From assembly GCF_003589595.1 (NCBI RefSeq), contig NW_020653718.1, forward strand, positions 182,399 to 246,398: a stretch of 64,000 nucleotides of DNA, read 5' to 3'. The position numbers and the translations under genes were made by a program. This DNA is from Hyposmocoma kahamanoa (taxonomy: Eukaryota > Arthropoda > Insecta > Lepidoptera > Cosmopterigidae). How positions within the stretch are numbered: position 1 is the stretch's first letter; every line of letters starts with the position of its first letter. The notes below the pieces were generated by a model. The model was given only the letters and a program-made list of their open reading frames with translations. It ran no database searches and was not told the origin of the DNA. Of this stretch, positions 1 through 11,234 are shown piece after piece.

Positions 1-57
1 TGTGTGTGTCCATGGCACCGACGATACAGGGTGTCCCTAGTGCGGCTGTGCCTCTGC

Positions 58-61
<4 letters not shown>
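1..61 (+). repeat. 3' part of a repeat C SINE
   Basis: The stretch has the run CCATGGCACC, then ACAGGG and CCCTAGTGCGG. This matches the 3' body of the tRNA-headed SINE family called repeat C here (other copies at 15180, 16808 and 28641). The head lies off the left edge. It runs straight into the CT microsatellite. Confidence 0.7.
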
Positions 62-111
<50 letters not shown>

Positions 112-121
112 NNNNNNNNNN

Positions 122-168
<47 letters not shown>
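62..168. repeat. (CT)n microsatellite with a 10-N assembly gap
   Basis: A nearly pure CT dinucleotide tract is broken by ten Ns at 112-121. The gap size is probably a placeholder, so the true repeat length is unknown. The SINE tail just upstream may have seeded it. Confidence 0.97.
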
Positions 169-171
<3 letters not shown>

Positions 172-272
172 CCCAATAGCGAATACACGTAGCCATGTGA
201 AGTGCGCACAACTTGTTCGCTCCGTCAGTTAGTATTATAACAAAATGTAATTAATTATACTGGTAAACTTAC

Positions 273-441
273 CAGACAAAACATGAACTCTAGTTGTACC
301 GGGTGGTGCGTTATTTGGGCCGCAAGTGTACAAGCCTGCGTCGTTGCCTGTAGCTCGCTGAACCAATAGTCGACTTTTGCTTACTATTCCTTTTTCTGTC
401 ACCAAGGAGATTCCACCTCTTGCCGAGTCGAAGTTTATTAC
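273..441 (-). CDS. dpr: Dpr family protein, exon for C-terminal half of Ig domain 2
   Basis: Fourth visible exon of the minus-strand dpr-like gene. The acceptor is TTTTCAACAG before 441 and the donor is GTAAGT after 273. It has 169 nt: 56 codons in phase 0 plus one base. It starts VINFDSARGG, continues ISLVTEKG, and contains SRLLVQRA and the Ig signature D-A-G-L-Y-T-C that supplies the second cysteine of Ig2. It ends with RVHVLS. The NFDS/NYDS-x-RGG-x-S-V/L-VTEKG block is a hallmark of the Dpr family. It joins in frame to the exon at 9912-10039, which ends in WTFGEQ. The next exon (C-terminal tail with GPI or membrane anchor in this family) must begin in phase 1 and lies left of this window. 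Confidence 0.93.
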
Positions 442-1763
442 CTGTTGAAAATAAAGTTTAACATTTATTTTATTGAATATCAAGTTCTATTAACTACTAT
501 AATATTTTTTTCTTTCGTGACAATACAATAGTTTGATATTATTATTGAAATAAAGATAGCAAACACAAAGAAAAATTCCTACGATCTTACTCGATAATCA
601 GCAGGCAACAGACGCTGTTTCGAATTCAAACAAAACGAAGGCTTTTTTTTTAATATTTTTGTATTGTTCAATCGTTGTATCAATAAATTTAACATAAAAT
701 AAAATAGACATTCATGACAACACTAAAAAAAATTTTTTAATGTAGGAACGTTACAACACCACAACACATACGTATGTAAACAAGAAATTAATAATACTTA
801 GTACAAACAAAACAAAATTGAAAGAATTAAAAACGAAAATAAAAAATACAAAAACAATAAAAAACGAAATAAAGTAAAGCAAACCACGCAAAAAACAATT
901 AACAAAATATAACTTTTAATAAACAGTATACATATGTAGTTGCATGTGTGAGAAAGGTTAAACAAAAAACTATAAGGGATGGTAAAGACTTATAAGGAAG
1001 ATCATTGGGATAATGATGATGGGTTTGCTGAGTCTGTACTAACAAATGCGTCCCATTCCCTGACATCAAACCACGAAACTGACCTATCCCTTATTAAAAA
1101 AACCATAACTCAAAAAAATTCAACCTGTAGTGGTAGTCCTGGGTGTATATAACACATAAAACAATTTGCAAGCATAAAAAACAATCAAGAAATGTGGAAT
1201 CATTTCAAACAAACAAGCTAAATGACACAGTTCTTTTAAAATCTTACGTACAGTAAAACTATCCTCTATTATTCATTTTATGCCTTCTGCGCGCCAGTAA
1301 AAACTGTTAATGACCCTCATTCATTCAAATGAATCAGTTTTGCTTTATGAGTTTTGGCAACTAGCCTGACATAGTGCAGTTTTTAAATCAATTTAACCAT
1401 TTAGTATCTACAAATTGCCAGAAACATTACTATCATTTAAACTATGTTCAATATGAAACCTAATACTGTTAAATTTCCAATTCGAATATCCAGTGAAGTT
1501 TAGGTGTATGAAAGCACTTTACACGCTGCTCAAATGTTAGCTTCTGAAGCTCTAGTTAATGATGTCTAATGAGCTTTAATTGATTATCCAAAGCTTTTTA
1601 ATTTAATGGAATGGAACTTTTGCCATGCTCAGCATTTCCCTTATGATGCAATCTAGATCTTTCAAGGTCAAACAGTCATATCTAGGTAAGCAAGTACCAT
1701 CTTTGTCTCATCGGCATAGAGTTTTTGGCAATAGAGATACTTGTCAAAGAATTGCTGATGCCA

Positions 1764-2014
1764 TACACCTATTTTCTAACACTATGTAGTAATGTGAGCA
1801 TTACGGCGTTCCAGTTTTGAAGGTGAAACCATAGGCAGATGAAACTTGTCAATTTTTGTCTCTCGCTGACGGACGCAGTGAAATTTTAAGTTTAACCGTT
1901 TAAGTTAACCTCTAAGTAGCACTGCAACTGTTATGAGTGCCATAATACATACATACCGTACGCATCAAGGGCATGACTTGTTCATCCGTCATTTGATTAT
2001 GTAAATAAAAAAAA
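1764..2014 (+). repeat. Repeat A (SINE-like), diverged copy
   Basis: Matches repeat A from the AGTAATGTGAGCATTAC box through CTTGTCAA, GACGGACGCAGTG, AGTAGCACTGCAACTGTTATG, ACTTGTTCATCCGTCA and a terminal A run. It is among the most diverged copies, with an internal rearrangement around 1890-1960. Confidence 0.75.
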
Positions 2015-2721
2015 ATTTGGATACGTAAATTTTATAGCGATAACTTGGTAGAGTTAGAGAGAATTATTTTTACTATACAATCACCCACATTTTTAATAGT
2101 AACTAAGGTAATGGTTAACTTGAGAAGTGGTCCTTTTTAATTGTGGTCATTTCTCATAGTGGCCCTAAACCGCTGAAAGGGGTCATATATCTTTATTTAC
2201 ATCTTCACTTTCTCAAAGATCGGATTGTGAAGAAACGCAAGAAACGAAGATATGCCATCTGGTAGTCGAATGTTTTACTACTGACAAACATAATAATAAA
2301 TGCATTCTCGTACAAGTAACCGTTAATTAAAACATTCAATGATTCTATAGGTTTTTCAAACACTTAACAAAAACCAAGAAATCCTAAAAGCTAAGATCAA
2401 AAATCCAAACTCAATAACTACTTAAGTCATTTCCGAAGCGGTTCTAACTTGGGTATAGGTAATTTAAAGCATTGATAAACGAGCTTGGGTTTATCGTGAT
2501 CTAAATATCACGGAACACTCAATCTACGTCAATCTGATGTGAATAATTACGGTCTGCATAAATTGATTTGCTTTGCGGACAGCTTTGAAAATAAGTACCT
2601 TTACAACGTAGTTTTAGAAATCTTCCCTTTATTAAAATTAATTTTAGGTTTTTTGTTCTTTGTCTAATCAAAAATTACCGTTTATTATGGCTAGGTCAAC
2701 TGCCTTTTTTATTTTTACTTA

Positions 2722-2893
2722 AATATAGAGTGACGGATATGTGGGATCACTGCACTGTGACCTTCACCCTGAGACATAAAGTTGACAATTCCTGTATGCC
2801 TGATATTTCATCAGCACCATTACCCTTCAAAGTCGGAACATTGCTGTTTTAGAAATATGTAGGTATATTGGCAGTACCTCCCCGGACGAACCT
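2722..2893 (-). repeat. Repeat A fragment
   Basis: Reverse orientation. Retains the 3' end (rc of CACTTGATATTAT), CACTGCACTGTGACC, CCTGAGACATAAAGTTGACA and TTTCATCAGCACCATTACCC. The middle (3'-proximal) part is deleted. Confidence 0.75.
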
Positions 2894-3297
2894 AGCAATC
2901 ACATCAATAATCTGGTGACTAACTTGGGAATGACTTTGTGTAATAGACAGTTCATCGAAATTGGACCTATGTCATTACCGGAAGATCCGCCTCACAACAA
3001 CTATAACTTTCTAAAAGTTCCTAAATTGTATTCATCAAAAATCAAATATTCATTTAGCACCCAGATTTCTAATAGCTTGGGCACCGTAGTCATTAAATAA
3101 GGAAAGTCCTTAGTATTATCGACAAAGGGCACTCAAATTTCTAAAAGGAGTGCTCCAGGCCGTATTACCGGGTCCGTTCGACATATACATTCAAATAATA
3201 TAATAAATCTGTAGCAAAACGTAATAACATAAAAGATTACTTACATTTTTATTGAAATGATATTCAATTATTTTAATGTGAAATTACTATTGGTATT

Positions 3298-3440
3298 AAA
3301 ATAAATTAGTATAGCGTTCGGCACGGTATGCTAGAAGACGTCGTTTTGAATCCGGCTGGATCGAAGGATTTTTTCTGAGTGTTCGATCTTTGTATCAAAA
3401 ATTATAAAACATTACTATTTTTTATGCATAATATCAAAAT
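3298..3440 (+). repeat. Repeat D, tRNA-like-headed SINE candidate
   Basis: Contains GCACGGTATGCTAGAAGACG, then a B-box-like TTTTGAATCCGG, then GGATCG and TTTTTTCTGAGTGTTCGATC. The same run recurs at 51365-51510 and, reversed, at 52980-53100, so this is a dispersed family. The tRNA-like head is suggestive only; no full cloverleaf was built. Confidence 0.5.
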
Positions 3441-3775
3441 CAATCGAAAGATATTGTGTCTTTGCATAAGCTTGGGTCTTTTCGATCCAAGTTCATGATT
3501 TGTTGAGCCCGTGAACTTTAAACTATAATAATTTATCAGGAAAATCACTACCCTAACCTCGACATCAATTTCCAGAACGTATGTACTAAATGTCATTGAG
3601 TTTGATTAATTAATACCAAAAATAGTATAAAACTAATTATTTCACCCTCAGAAATGTTATATACTATCAAACAGAAATAAGATTGTGATATTCAATAGAT
3701 CGATTTTACTCCGAGTAGACAAAATTATAAATTCTTGAATTATATTTTGAGATTGCTGAAGAGGAGTAGTAGTTA

Positions 3776-3836
3776 ACTGAGAGAACGGTTGCTTCTTAAT
3801 TGAGAGGTCAGTGGTTCGAATTTCTGTCGCGTCATT
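3776..3836 (+). repeat. tRNA-like SINE head fragment
   Basis: Holds GAGAGGTCAGTGGTTCGAAT, which carries a Pol III B-box-like GGTTCGAAT. There is no acceptor stem, so a SINE head is more likely than a tRNA gene. Confidence 0.35.
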
Positions 3837-3939
3837 ATACTAACGACTTTAAAAATTACATACATAAGTTATTTAGTAAGTAGGACGACCTCTCGCTAAG
3901 GGTGTAACCACATCAATCAATCTATAGTCAATCGATGCC

Positions 3940-4430
3940 ATCAATCATTCGATCCTCGACATCGACATCCTGGTTGTACGGATCGGGCGAGATCTCTCTC
4001 CGCCAGGCATAGTAGCGGCTATGTTGGCGGATCAAGAGTCCCATGAGGCAGTGGTCTTCTCCTGTGAAGCAGTGATGCTTCAGAAAGAGGTCGCCATGCA
4101 TGATCGGGAGAGGGCCGATCCCGCTCGGCGGCGGCGCACCTTCGCGGCTGCGGGCGATCGGAGCGGGGGCTTCGTTCGCCAGTAAGTTAGGTAGCCGCGA
4201 GAAGGACGACGGGGAGGTGTGGCCCGCTTCGTCCTGAGGAGAGAAGGGGGAGGACGTAGCTCCTCCTAGGTGCTGGGGGGGTTCCGGTGCGAAAAGCCGA
4301 TCCCGGATCCTTCCCACTAGAGCACTCGAGAACGCTACCGTGGGGTTGTCGCCGGTAGAAGTCCGGCCTCCCGCTGCCCCTGCGGCGGAGAGGTATCCTA
4401 GGAGGATTTTCCCAAGCAAAAAAAAAAAAG
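3940..4430 (+). pseudogene. R1-clade LINE, ORF2 C-terminus and 3' UTR with poly-A
   Basis: On the plus strand the reading contains EAVMLQKEVAMHDRERAD and then RRRRTF before a stop. This parallels the ORF2 end in the 42.4-kb copy (AEVMSQKEAAERVRED, then RRRRTG). A GC-rich 3' UTR follows and ends in GCAAAAAAAAAAA at about 4418-4429. The 3' UTR is the same sequence as the minus-strand insertion at 34401-34647, so both come from one LINE family. The copy is truncated at the 5' side and I could not fix a target duplication. Minus-strand open frames of 163 and 89 codons here are GC-rich shadows. Confidence 0.75.
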
Positions 4431-4815
4431 GTATCTTCGCTACAGAACATGTACACTTATATTAAGGTGTCTTTGTACTAGCGTTTACAGCGTGCAGCCA
4501 AGTGTCCTGTCCAGTGGAAGAGCTGCTATTTGTAGTAACCGTCTGGTTGGTCGTCGTGGTGGTATTTAAATGCGCCAAGGAGGTTTTTGCTAAAGCTTTA
4601 GAGCGCTAAAGCGGCGGCTGTACACATTTGGAGGTTTGTTTATGACACAACATTATCCCGAAAGTACCGCATCCACAAATTAAATTAAACAAAAACGCTT
4701 GTAGTTGGGATCGTGCGTAGAAAATTAGCCGATTATCATTTTATATATACTAATTAAGATGTTTATTTCAATGAATTAAGATGATGTATATGTAATGTAA
4801 TTAATGTATTATCTA
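4431..4815. other. Unassigned stretch
   Basis: No open frame or repeat recognised. It lies between the LINE 3' end and the gag-like remnant. It may be leader or untranslated sequence of the latter, but nothing shows this directly. Confidence 0.4.
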
Positions 4816-5090
4816 TCATTCAGTCCTCTGCTCAGCGTGCCTTTTAATTCGTTCCACGATTTGAAAAGTCGTTCTGCTTTTAAGCACGGCGGTGCCGGTC
4901 TGACTGCGCCTCGCCACAATCAGCTGCTGCAAGAGTGTCCAGCCGAGTATCACCGCGTTTTCGTCAACGTCTTCGATGAATTTATTTACGCTATACATCT
5001 TGTCCTGGGCACTGTATTTCTGTATGAGCTCGTCTACATATTGCAGGCTGCCGCCTTCTCTAACTTCGTGTCCCGTCATCACAGGTGGTG
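4816..5090 (-). pseudogene. LTR-retrotransposon gag-like remnant
   Basis: The minus frame reads VNKFIEDVDENAVILGWT, then LLQQLIVARRSQTGTA. After a frame change it reads AERLFKSWNELKG. The order 'region of V-N-K-F, GW, Q-L-I-V-A-R-R-S, G-T-A, hydrophobic-W-x-E-L-K' resembles the Gag capsid-like region of Ty3/Gypsy-type elements. The frame break, lack of a start and short length make it a fossil. It sits just downstream of the R1-clade ORF1 remnant on the same strand but does not look like R1 ORF2, which should begin with an endonuclease. Assignment is by motif memory only. Confidence 0.4.
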
Positions 5091-5136
5091 CCAGTGATGT
5101 TGTAAGTTGATCTAGGTGCCTTTGTCATATCTACCT

Positions 5137-6652
5137 CAAACTGAGACCAACGCCTCAATTTCAGTATCAGTGCCTTCGCCACATTTCCAATTCGAAACCC
5201 CTCTGTCACCATTTCGGACCTCGTCTTGTCCGTCGACATTTCTTTGGGGTACTGTTTCTTGTTGCTCCAAAGTTACCGTTTTGCTCCAAAAGCCTCCAGA
5301 AACTCGTCTTCGTCCTTTATTTCGGCCGCCTATCGGGCACTTAGGAGCGACTGCTGTGCACTTTTTAGCCTTGTGGCCTTTCTGGCCACATGTGAAGCAG
5401 CAGTCGCTCCTGTCGTTTTCTGATGGGCACAGTCGTCAGACGTGCCCCGACTCCAGGCAGCGGTAACACCGCATAGGGCGGATCTCCAGGACCTCCACTT
5501 TTGCGAAGATCCAGTTTGATACGGCGATGCGTTTCGCTGCGTGAGCGACGGAGCTCTCCTGCTCGTACGTCGCTCACTGGGCAGGCTCCGGTGCCCGCGA
5601 CCGCTGCAGCAATCTGCTCCGGGGTAACGACCTCATCGAGGCCCGTCACCCTGATCTCTCCGTACTTGACTGAACGCGCAATATGCACGGCCAAGTCCAA
5701 TAGAGCCTTTCTCGTCTTTTCTATTAAGGCCGCGGCCTTGGAAGTACTGTCAAGACCGGGGACCTCTATTATTATGCCCCCGGTCTGTACACGCTTAATG
5801 GGCACTCCCGGTAGTTTAACCCACTCTTTAGTGGCGGTCATGACTGCGGCATAGCTCAGTGATGAGCCATCCGGCACCGTCACCGTTATGGCGGCAGTGG
5901 TTGGAGGCCTCGGAGGTGTGGTGGTTGGATTCTATAAGAGCCTCAATGCTCTTAAATAGACGCCTCTCCCAGTCGCTTCCGACTTGAGACGGCTTTGCGG
6001 CCTTCGACACCTGCTTTCCGCGGATCTGTGACGCAGCCGAGGTCGCCGCGGGTTTACGGCTCGGCCTTGTCGCCAGAACCATCGTCGCGAACCCGCAATT
6101 TGAAATCACCGCCAATATTGTCGCCGGTCCCCTCGGCGTCGGCATTGAGACCGTCGCGGGCCCACAGCCGTGTGTCGGTGAGGGTCCTGGGGTCTAATGG
6201 TCGGCCCGCTGGTGGAGGGAGCGAAGCTCTGCCCTCAAGCATTCTACCATAGCTGAAAGGCTGGAGAGCTGAGAACGCAGCTCTGCATTCTCTCTCTGCA
6301 GTCTCTCCACGTTGGCTCAGATGCACGACCAAGTTAGGCCAACTCCTCGCCGGCCACTTGAACGGTCCTCGCCGCCACCTTGAGGTGGCCCGAAGTATCA
6401 GCGCCACCTTCTCGACCGTGTCGAGGTGGTGCTTAATGCGCAAGCCGACCTCGGTCGTCGGGCCTCTATCTTCTTCAGCAGGTCGTCCTTGCTAGAAAGC
6501 GATAATTTGGACAGCGTATGCCGTGGAGCGACAGACGGATCCAAGACCGCTTCCTCGTCACCTGAGCCTTTCTGTTGCCTTCTCTTTGGGGCCGGTGTCT
6601 CCGCAGAAGGTGGCTTAGCCCGCTTTCTGGTCCGGCCGCGAGCCGACGCCTA
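5137..6652 (-). pseudogene. R1-clade LINE ORF1 (Gag-like) remnant
   Basis: GC-rich minus-strand remnant of an ORF1 protein. The N-terminal part reads RGRTRKRAKPPSAETPAPKR and KDDLLKKIEARR in one frame. The centre (about 5883-5480) reads YGEIRVTGLDEVVTPEQIA and CPVSDVRAGELRR, as in R1-clade Gag proteins. After a frameshift the end reads RPMRCYRCLESGHV, a stop codon, then CCFTCGQKGHKAKKC. This gives two CCHC zinc knuckles (C-x2-C-x4-H-x4-C each), the first broken by the stop. The frame closes at 5139-5137 after EALVSV. At least three frame changes show it is dead. Plus-strand open frames here are shadows of GC-rich sequence. Confidence 0.8.
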
Positions 6653-7245
6653 GCGTAGACCACTACTACTAGCTACTGGCTACTGCAGACCACGGTGTCG
6701 TAGCGAATTTACAGCGTCAATTTTCAAGTCAAAGTTCACCAGTCTAGTGTAATGCAATTTGATATCATTGATACGTCGGTAAAATAATTGTTTAAGTAGA
6801 ATTAGCCGTTGATCCTATTTGTTTAATGGATTTTTTTCGACTTTCTGCACGGAACAGTACCTCCAAATCTTATATTGGATTACAACATCATTCCGTATTT
6901 ACCCCTCCTAGTATATATAAGACCGGGATATATACCCATTTGCCGGTATTGAAGAGGGTCGGTTAATTGTGTTATTCTTATCTATGAAGATAACAGACCT
7001 CAAGAGGGCGCTTCGTTCCCCGAATATATCGATACAAGATTGGGTGACTGAATGACGAGGGTTGTTCACACCTTTTACAAAAACCATTTTGAAAATCAGG
7101 GTAAAACCTTATGTTTTGTTTTATTATTTTATTTATATACACAATTGGTTAGTATACAATATCAATAGGTGATAATATTTCTTGTATTTTTTTTTTGTAG
7201 TGTGTGTAGACTAAGCTTTTCACTGCTTTCTCGTATCAGTTTGTT

Positions 7246-7356
7246 TATTTTTTTCATCATTGTCCTCATCATCAGGTTGCACACATCCACTGTTGGACAT
7301 AAGAGTTCCCCTGAGCACGCCCAAACCCCCTGGTCCTGTGCCGCCCACATCGATTT
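7246..7356 (-). repeat. RTE-type LINE 3' tail
   Basis: On the minus strand it reads CTTATGTCCAACAGTGGATG and then a GATGATGAGG-type tail. This is the typical ending of lepidopteran RTE-like elements ('AYVQQWT' then stop and ATG repeats). Only about 110 bp remain. Confidence 0.6.
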
Positions 7357-7957
7357 TTGTAATATATATTATCAACGTGAGCAAAGGTCGTATTTAACTG
7401 TCTTTTCTCTAAATATTCATCACTGGTTTTGTATTGTTTATTCCTGGTTACTTTTGTGTTTTCTTTAGAAGTACAAAACCTTCTTAGAGAAACAACAAGT
7501 CTTGCGGAATTAAGTGAACAAACCTGTTATTTGAACCTTTATAATTCAAAAGCGGTTTAATGTGGCTCATCCTAATCCAGGTCCACTCGAAAGATTTAAC
7601 ACACATAGAAGATAAACATAACTGTATGTAGGTAACATACGTATATATACGATTTACTAGATTGATTGTCTTGTGAACTTAAAACAATGTCGGTATTGTC
7701 TAACTTTTTCACGATTAGTTGGGAAATAATGACCCTAATTATCTACCACTCTTCTTGCACAAATGAAATGATATCACGAAGATTATTTGTCATTATAGGA
7801 TGTTACCAAAGAACTAACGAGGGAAAAGCTTTCCTCATTTATAAGGATGAAATTGTATGAAGAACAATATTATTAACAGTAAAATCACACAGCCCAAAAA
7901 ATAAAATTGGTTATTAAGAAAAATGCTTTCTTAAGGTCGCTTCCCACCATCCATAAT

Positions 7958-8590
7958 ATAGGGTTTTCCAAAAAGAACATAACAATTTTGTATTTCAATA
8001 AAATACAAAATAATTGAGACATCGAGCTGAAATTTATTCCAGATGCAGTATATAATTAACCGACTTCAAAAAAGGAGGAGGTTCTCAATTCGACTGTATG
8101 TTCTTTTTCTTTTTTTTTGTATGTATGTTACGCGACAACCCCGGTATTTGTGAACCGATTTTCATGATTCTTTTTTTGTTGGAAAGGGGGTACTTCCATA
8201 GCGGTCCCATTTCATTTTGAAGAAAATCATTCACCTAGAAGGGTGGCTGTTCACGCATGAAGATTCATTTTTATAAATAGCGCCTAACTTTAATTTAGGA
8301 GCAATTACTTTAATAGTTGATTTTGCTATTTCTCCAATTAAAGGCGTTTTTCTCTCAATATACTTTGAGTAGTGAGAACCTATATTTATTATCTCCAGTG
8401 TTAAGTCCTGTATAGATAGTGGCGAACTACGTAATTCCACGTACTTTTGAGGTCGGTTTTTTTAGTACTCTGCACTGAGATTATTATGTTATATTTAAGA
8501 ATGGAATTCGATCTCATTCTTATGACCACTGCGAGCACTTTTGCAGCGGTCACACGGCTGGTCAAACAATCGATCTACTGAAGAGGAAGT
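7958..8590 (-). pseudogene. Tc1/mariner-superfamily 3' end, left foldback arm, split by a repeat
   Basis: Outside the nested repeat at 8058-8480, this segment matches in reverse complement the right arm ending at 8922. Shared blocks are TTTTGTATT-CAATAAAA, GAGACATCGAGCTGAAATTT and TTTAAGAATGGAATTCGATC. On the minus strand the last codons read GHKNEIEFHS before a stop, the usual end of a transposase of this superfamily. The two arms are therefore two copies of the same transposon end in opposite orientation. Confidence 0.6.
8058..8480 (+). mobile_element. AACCGAC repeat, copy 1 (MITE-like)
   Basis: Begins AACCGACTTCAAAAAAGGAG and ends near GAGGTCGGTTTTTTTAGTAC. The ends are short inverted repeats (AACCGACYTCAAAA). 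Related copies lie at 43804-44246, 60914-61210 and 63914-64000. It is inserted inside the left transposase foldback arm. Relative to the 43.8-kb copy it lacks about 30 bp near its 3' end. Confidence 0.75.
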
Positions 8591-8922
8591 TCGATAATCG
8601 TGTAATCTCGCGACACGGTCCAGTTATATGACCACCTCGCTTATACGATCTAACGCCGTTAGATTACCTTTTATGGAGTTATATCGTTGGTTTATGGCAA
8701 CAAGTCAACAACGTGAAATGGGCTCAGGAATAATATCAAATGCGAAATTGCCAACGTTTCGGCCGATATGTGTGGAAGAGTGGTAGAAAATGGTCGCGGT
8801 TGTCTAATGAACGAGATCGAATTCTGTTCTTAAATGTAACATGTGTACTCCACATGAAATAAATTTCAACTTGATATCTCAAGTATTCTGTGTTTTATTG
8901 TAATACAAAACTGTCTCGTCTC
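8590..8922 (+). pseudogene. Tc1/mariner-superfamily transposase C-terminus, right foldback arm
   Basis: The plus strand reads RLYDLTPLDYLLWSYI, which corresponds to the last catalytic region (S-P-D-L-T-P-x-D-x-x-L-W) with the first Asp region altered. Further on come ADMCGRVVENGRGCLMNEIE and a stop. About 60 bp of AT-rich end follow. Frame breaks and stops show it is inactive. The end matches the left arm (7958-8590) in reverse complement. Confidence 0.65.
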
Positions 8923-9390
8923 TTGGAAAACACGATATTAAGAATTACCGCATACGAGCTCGCACGCGCGCACTATGGAAAAAGACTTGACAGTGGTAAC
9001 ACAGATATATCCGTAGTGGTGCGTCGTATCCGCTGTGAATCGATAACTTCAAAGGTACGGTGCGAAACATCCATTCGACGTACACCAAAGTTGTTTTTTT
9101 TTCTTTACTTTGTTTCAATTTAAGCAATTATATAACGATTATGACGGACTAATAAACACTATGAAAGCTGCAGCTGCAATGGGACATTCTCGTTCACTAC
9201 GTAATTTGGAATGACATCGAGTCACGCATCCATACAGTCAGACACGAATCGTCGAAAAAGCCTCTTTGCGGTGCGTGATCGTACGTGGTCGTCTATTGTT
9301 CGTGGTATCTATCATCGGTAAAATCGCACATCGTGGGAAAGCAACGATGGTTTACTCGTTCTTAACTTTCATTATTATTACTTTATAATC

Positions 9391-9683
9391 AGCTATAGTC
9401 TATCTTGCTTGAAGATGGAATAAAATGACAGTTAATTGCGCAAAATTGTCCTCTTACAAGCAGTGGTGATTGAAATCGATAAATATTCTATCGACATACA
9501 TACTGAATTTAGAACTCTAGGTCTATTAAAAATATAAAGACATTTTTGGTAAAATTTTATCTTTTTCTTTACAATCTATCGATAAAACTGTAGACAACGA
9601 CTACATGACTTTTTTTAAGCCAGCAACCCTGCAAATGTCATTTTACTCTGTCTTCAAAGAAGACATACTAAGACTATAAACAA
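9391..9683. mobile_element. Candidate MITE with imperfect inverted ends
   Basis: The left end TATAGTCTATCTTGCTTGAA followed by ATAAAATGACAG is mirrored on the right by TGTCATTTTACTCTGTCTTC and AAGACTATA. The arms are about 40 bp with several mismatches. No target duplication was fixed. Confidence 0.45.
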
Positions 9684-9911
9684 AGTGGAATACGAATCAT
9701 CGCCTATCTTGCTCCATTCGTCATTACGTCAGGCGATTAGTACAAAAAACGCCGGCGTTAAAAAAGTCACAACAAATGTGAATTAGATCAAAAGCTTTCA
9801 TTGGAACCATTTTTGAAAAGACGCAAAAGAAAATTAATAAAAATTATTATTATTAATTTTTTACCTCTACATTTTAAATGTAAAGCCGATTCGCAGTTTA
9901 AAAAGAAGTAC

Positions 9912-10039
9912 CTGTTCACCAAAAGTCCAGGTGATGGAAGTAGGTGGCTCTGGAGTATGCTTCACGGTGCATGTTAGGTTGATGGTTGACCCGGCTTGGA
10001 TGAATAGCTCTGGACCACTAGATATTATTGTTTCGGGTG
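9912..10039 (-). CDS. dpr: Dpr family protein, exon for N-terminal half of Ig domain 2
   Basis: Third visible exon. The acceptor is TTGTTCACAG before 10039 and the donor is GTACTT after 9912. Its 128 nt begin with CA, which completes an Ala codon (G from the upstream exon plus CA), and 42 full codons follow. It reads PETIISSGPELFIQAGSTIN, LTCTVKHTPEPPTSITW and TFGEQ. It holds the first Ig2 cysteine (LTC), the core tryptophan (ITW) and an N-glycosylation sequon (NLT). G-x-x-I-N-L-T-C-x-V-K-H-x-P-E-P-P is diagnostic of Dpr proteins. It ends on a codon border, matching the phase-0 start of the exon at 441. Confidence 0.94.
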
Positions 10040-10395
10040 CTGTGAACAAAATTAGCTTTGTCAATATTTTTAATAATAAATAGGTATCAATTGTAAACAA
10101 TAGAAAAACATTTTTAAGAAATCTTTAAATTGAAATTTACGGTTTATGCAGAATTGCATGATATCATTACAGTATTATAGATTGTTTGTAATTATTAATC
10201 TAAGCTGTTTACTACAAATCGACTAACACATTTGTGCACCTGTCAAAAAAATACGCCATGAAAGCGTGAGCATAGTCAGCATGAACGAATTGATAACGAA
10301 GAGAGTATAGGTCAGTTTTATCAATTCTCGAAGGTTTCTTATTTAATTCCTGGCTCAATCAGTAATAAGGGTGTTCTCTGACGGCTATATTCCAG

Positions 10396-10771
10396 TTTAC
10401 GTTGATTTGTGTAGAATAGATGCACGCTTGACCACAATCGCGCCAGTCAAACATTTTTTATGCGTAAGAATATGGGTGTTTTATTAACGATTAAGTTTAA
10501 ATGGCCTTGCTCGTCGCTGTATGCTTAGTCCAGAATCATAGCATTCGGCAAAACTGTGATATTGTACACACGCCAACATATCAAGCTATACACTGACGTA
10601 TCTTGTTTCGTTAGATTGGAGGCGATTTTCGAACAAAAATGTGTTGTCTGATGCGCCGTTGTCCGTACACAGCAGCGACGCCAACGCCGTAGGCGATCAC
10701 ATGATTACTTAGCATTGGGCGAGATTGTGGTCAAGCGTGCGTCTAATCTACTTAAAAAAAATAGACGTAAA
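10396..10771. mobile_element. Foldback MITE candidate
   Basis: Inverted ends of about 45 bp. The left has TTTACGTTGATTT then GCACGCTTGACCACAATC; the right arm carries GATTGTGGTCAAGCGTGC then AAATAGACGTAAA. The core 18 bp pair perfectly and the outer part has mismatches. No coding sequence lies inside. Confidence 0.65.
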
Positions 10772-11234
10772 GAATGTAACGTGCATAACGCGCTACTGCA
10801 TTATGTCAGATAAATATTTAAAACAATGAAAATAACAACAGAAATATCTCTCAATCGAAATAAAAAAAAAATGGTTTGACGGTTTAACGGAGAGGAATGT
10901 CAATATTTAGAAAGTGATATTTCTGTCGGGTTTTGCATGAGAATTCCAAAATAGAGACTTAATAATAAAAAATCTCTCTTCTTCTTTAAGATCTTTTATA
11001 AATAATTATAATAAAATCTTTTATAAATATAAACCTTCGTGTTTTATGTACTTTATATTAAAAAAAAATTATTTCATTGGAATTCAAAGTTCACTTCTAA
11101 TAGCCAAATTGAAACGTACTCATTCTTAATGCAAATTCCAGATTCAGAGTGAAAAGAACAAATAAGAAACTCAAGAGGTTGTTCTTTGTTAATAAGTAAT
11201 TTGATCACATTTCTGAGAGAACATTTTTTTTTAA

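Larger units (their letters stand above)
442..9911 (-). other. dpr: dpr intron between Ig2 exons (about 9.5 kb)
   Basis: Starts with donor GTACTT and ends with acceptor AG. It splits the second Ig domain between WTFGEQ and VINFDS. It hosts repeat A copies, an R1-clade LINE ORF1 remnant and a separate ORF2 3' end, a gag-like remnant, transposase foldback ends and an AACCGAC repeat. The stretches 485-1763, 2015-2721, 2894-3297, 6663-7245, 7357-7957 and 8923-9390 are AT-rich and I see no gene or recognisable element in them. Confidence 0.85.

Noticed and set aside
3928..4456. 163- and 89-codon minus frames
   Set aside because: Composition-driven open frames opposite the LINE 3' UTR. The plus strand has the poly-A and ORF2 end.
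5501..5854. 117-codon plus-strand frame, and plus frames at 5116-5466 and 5995-6252
   Set aside because: They are shadows of the GC-rich minus-strand R1-clade ORF1, whose minus reading carries the CCHC knuckles.
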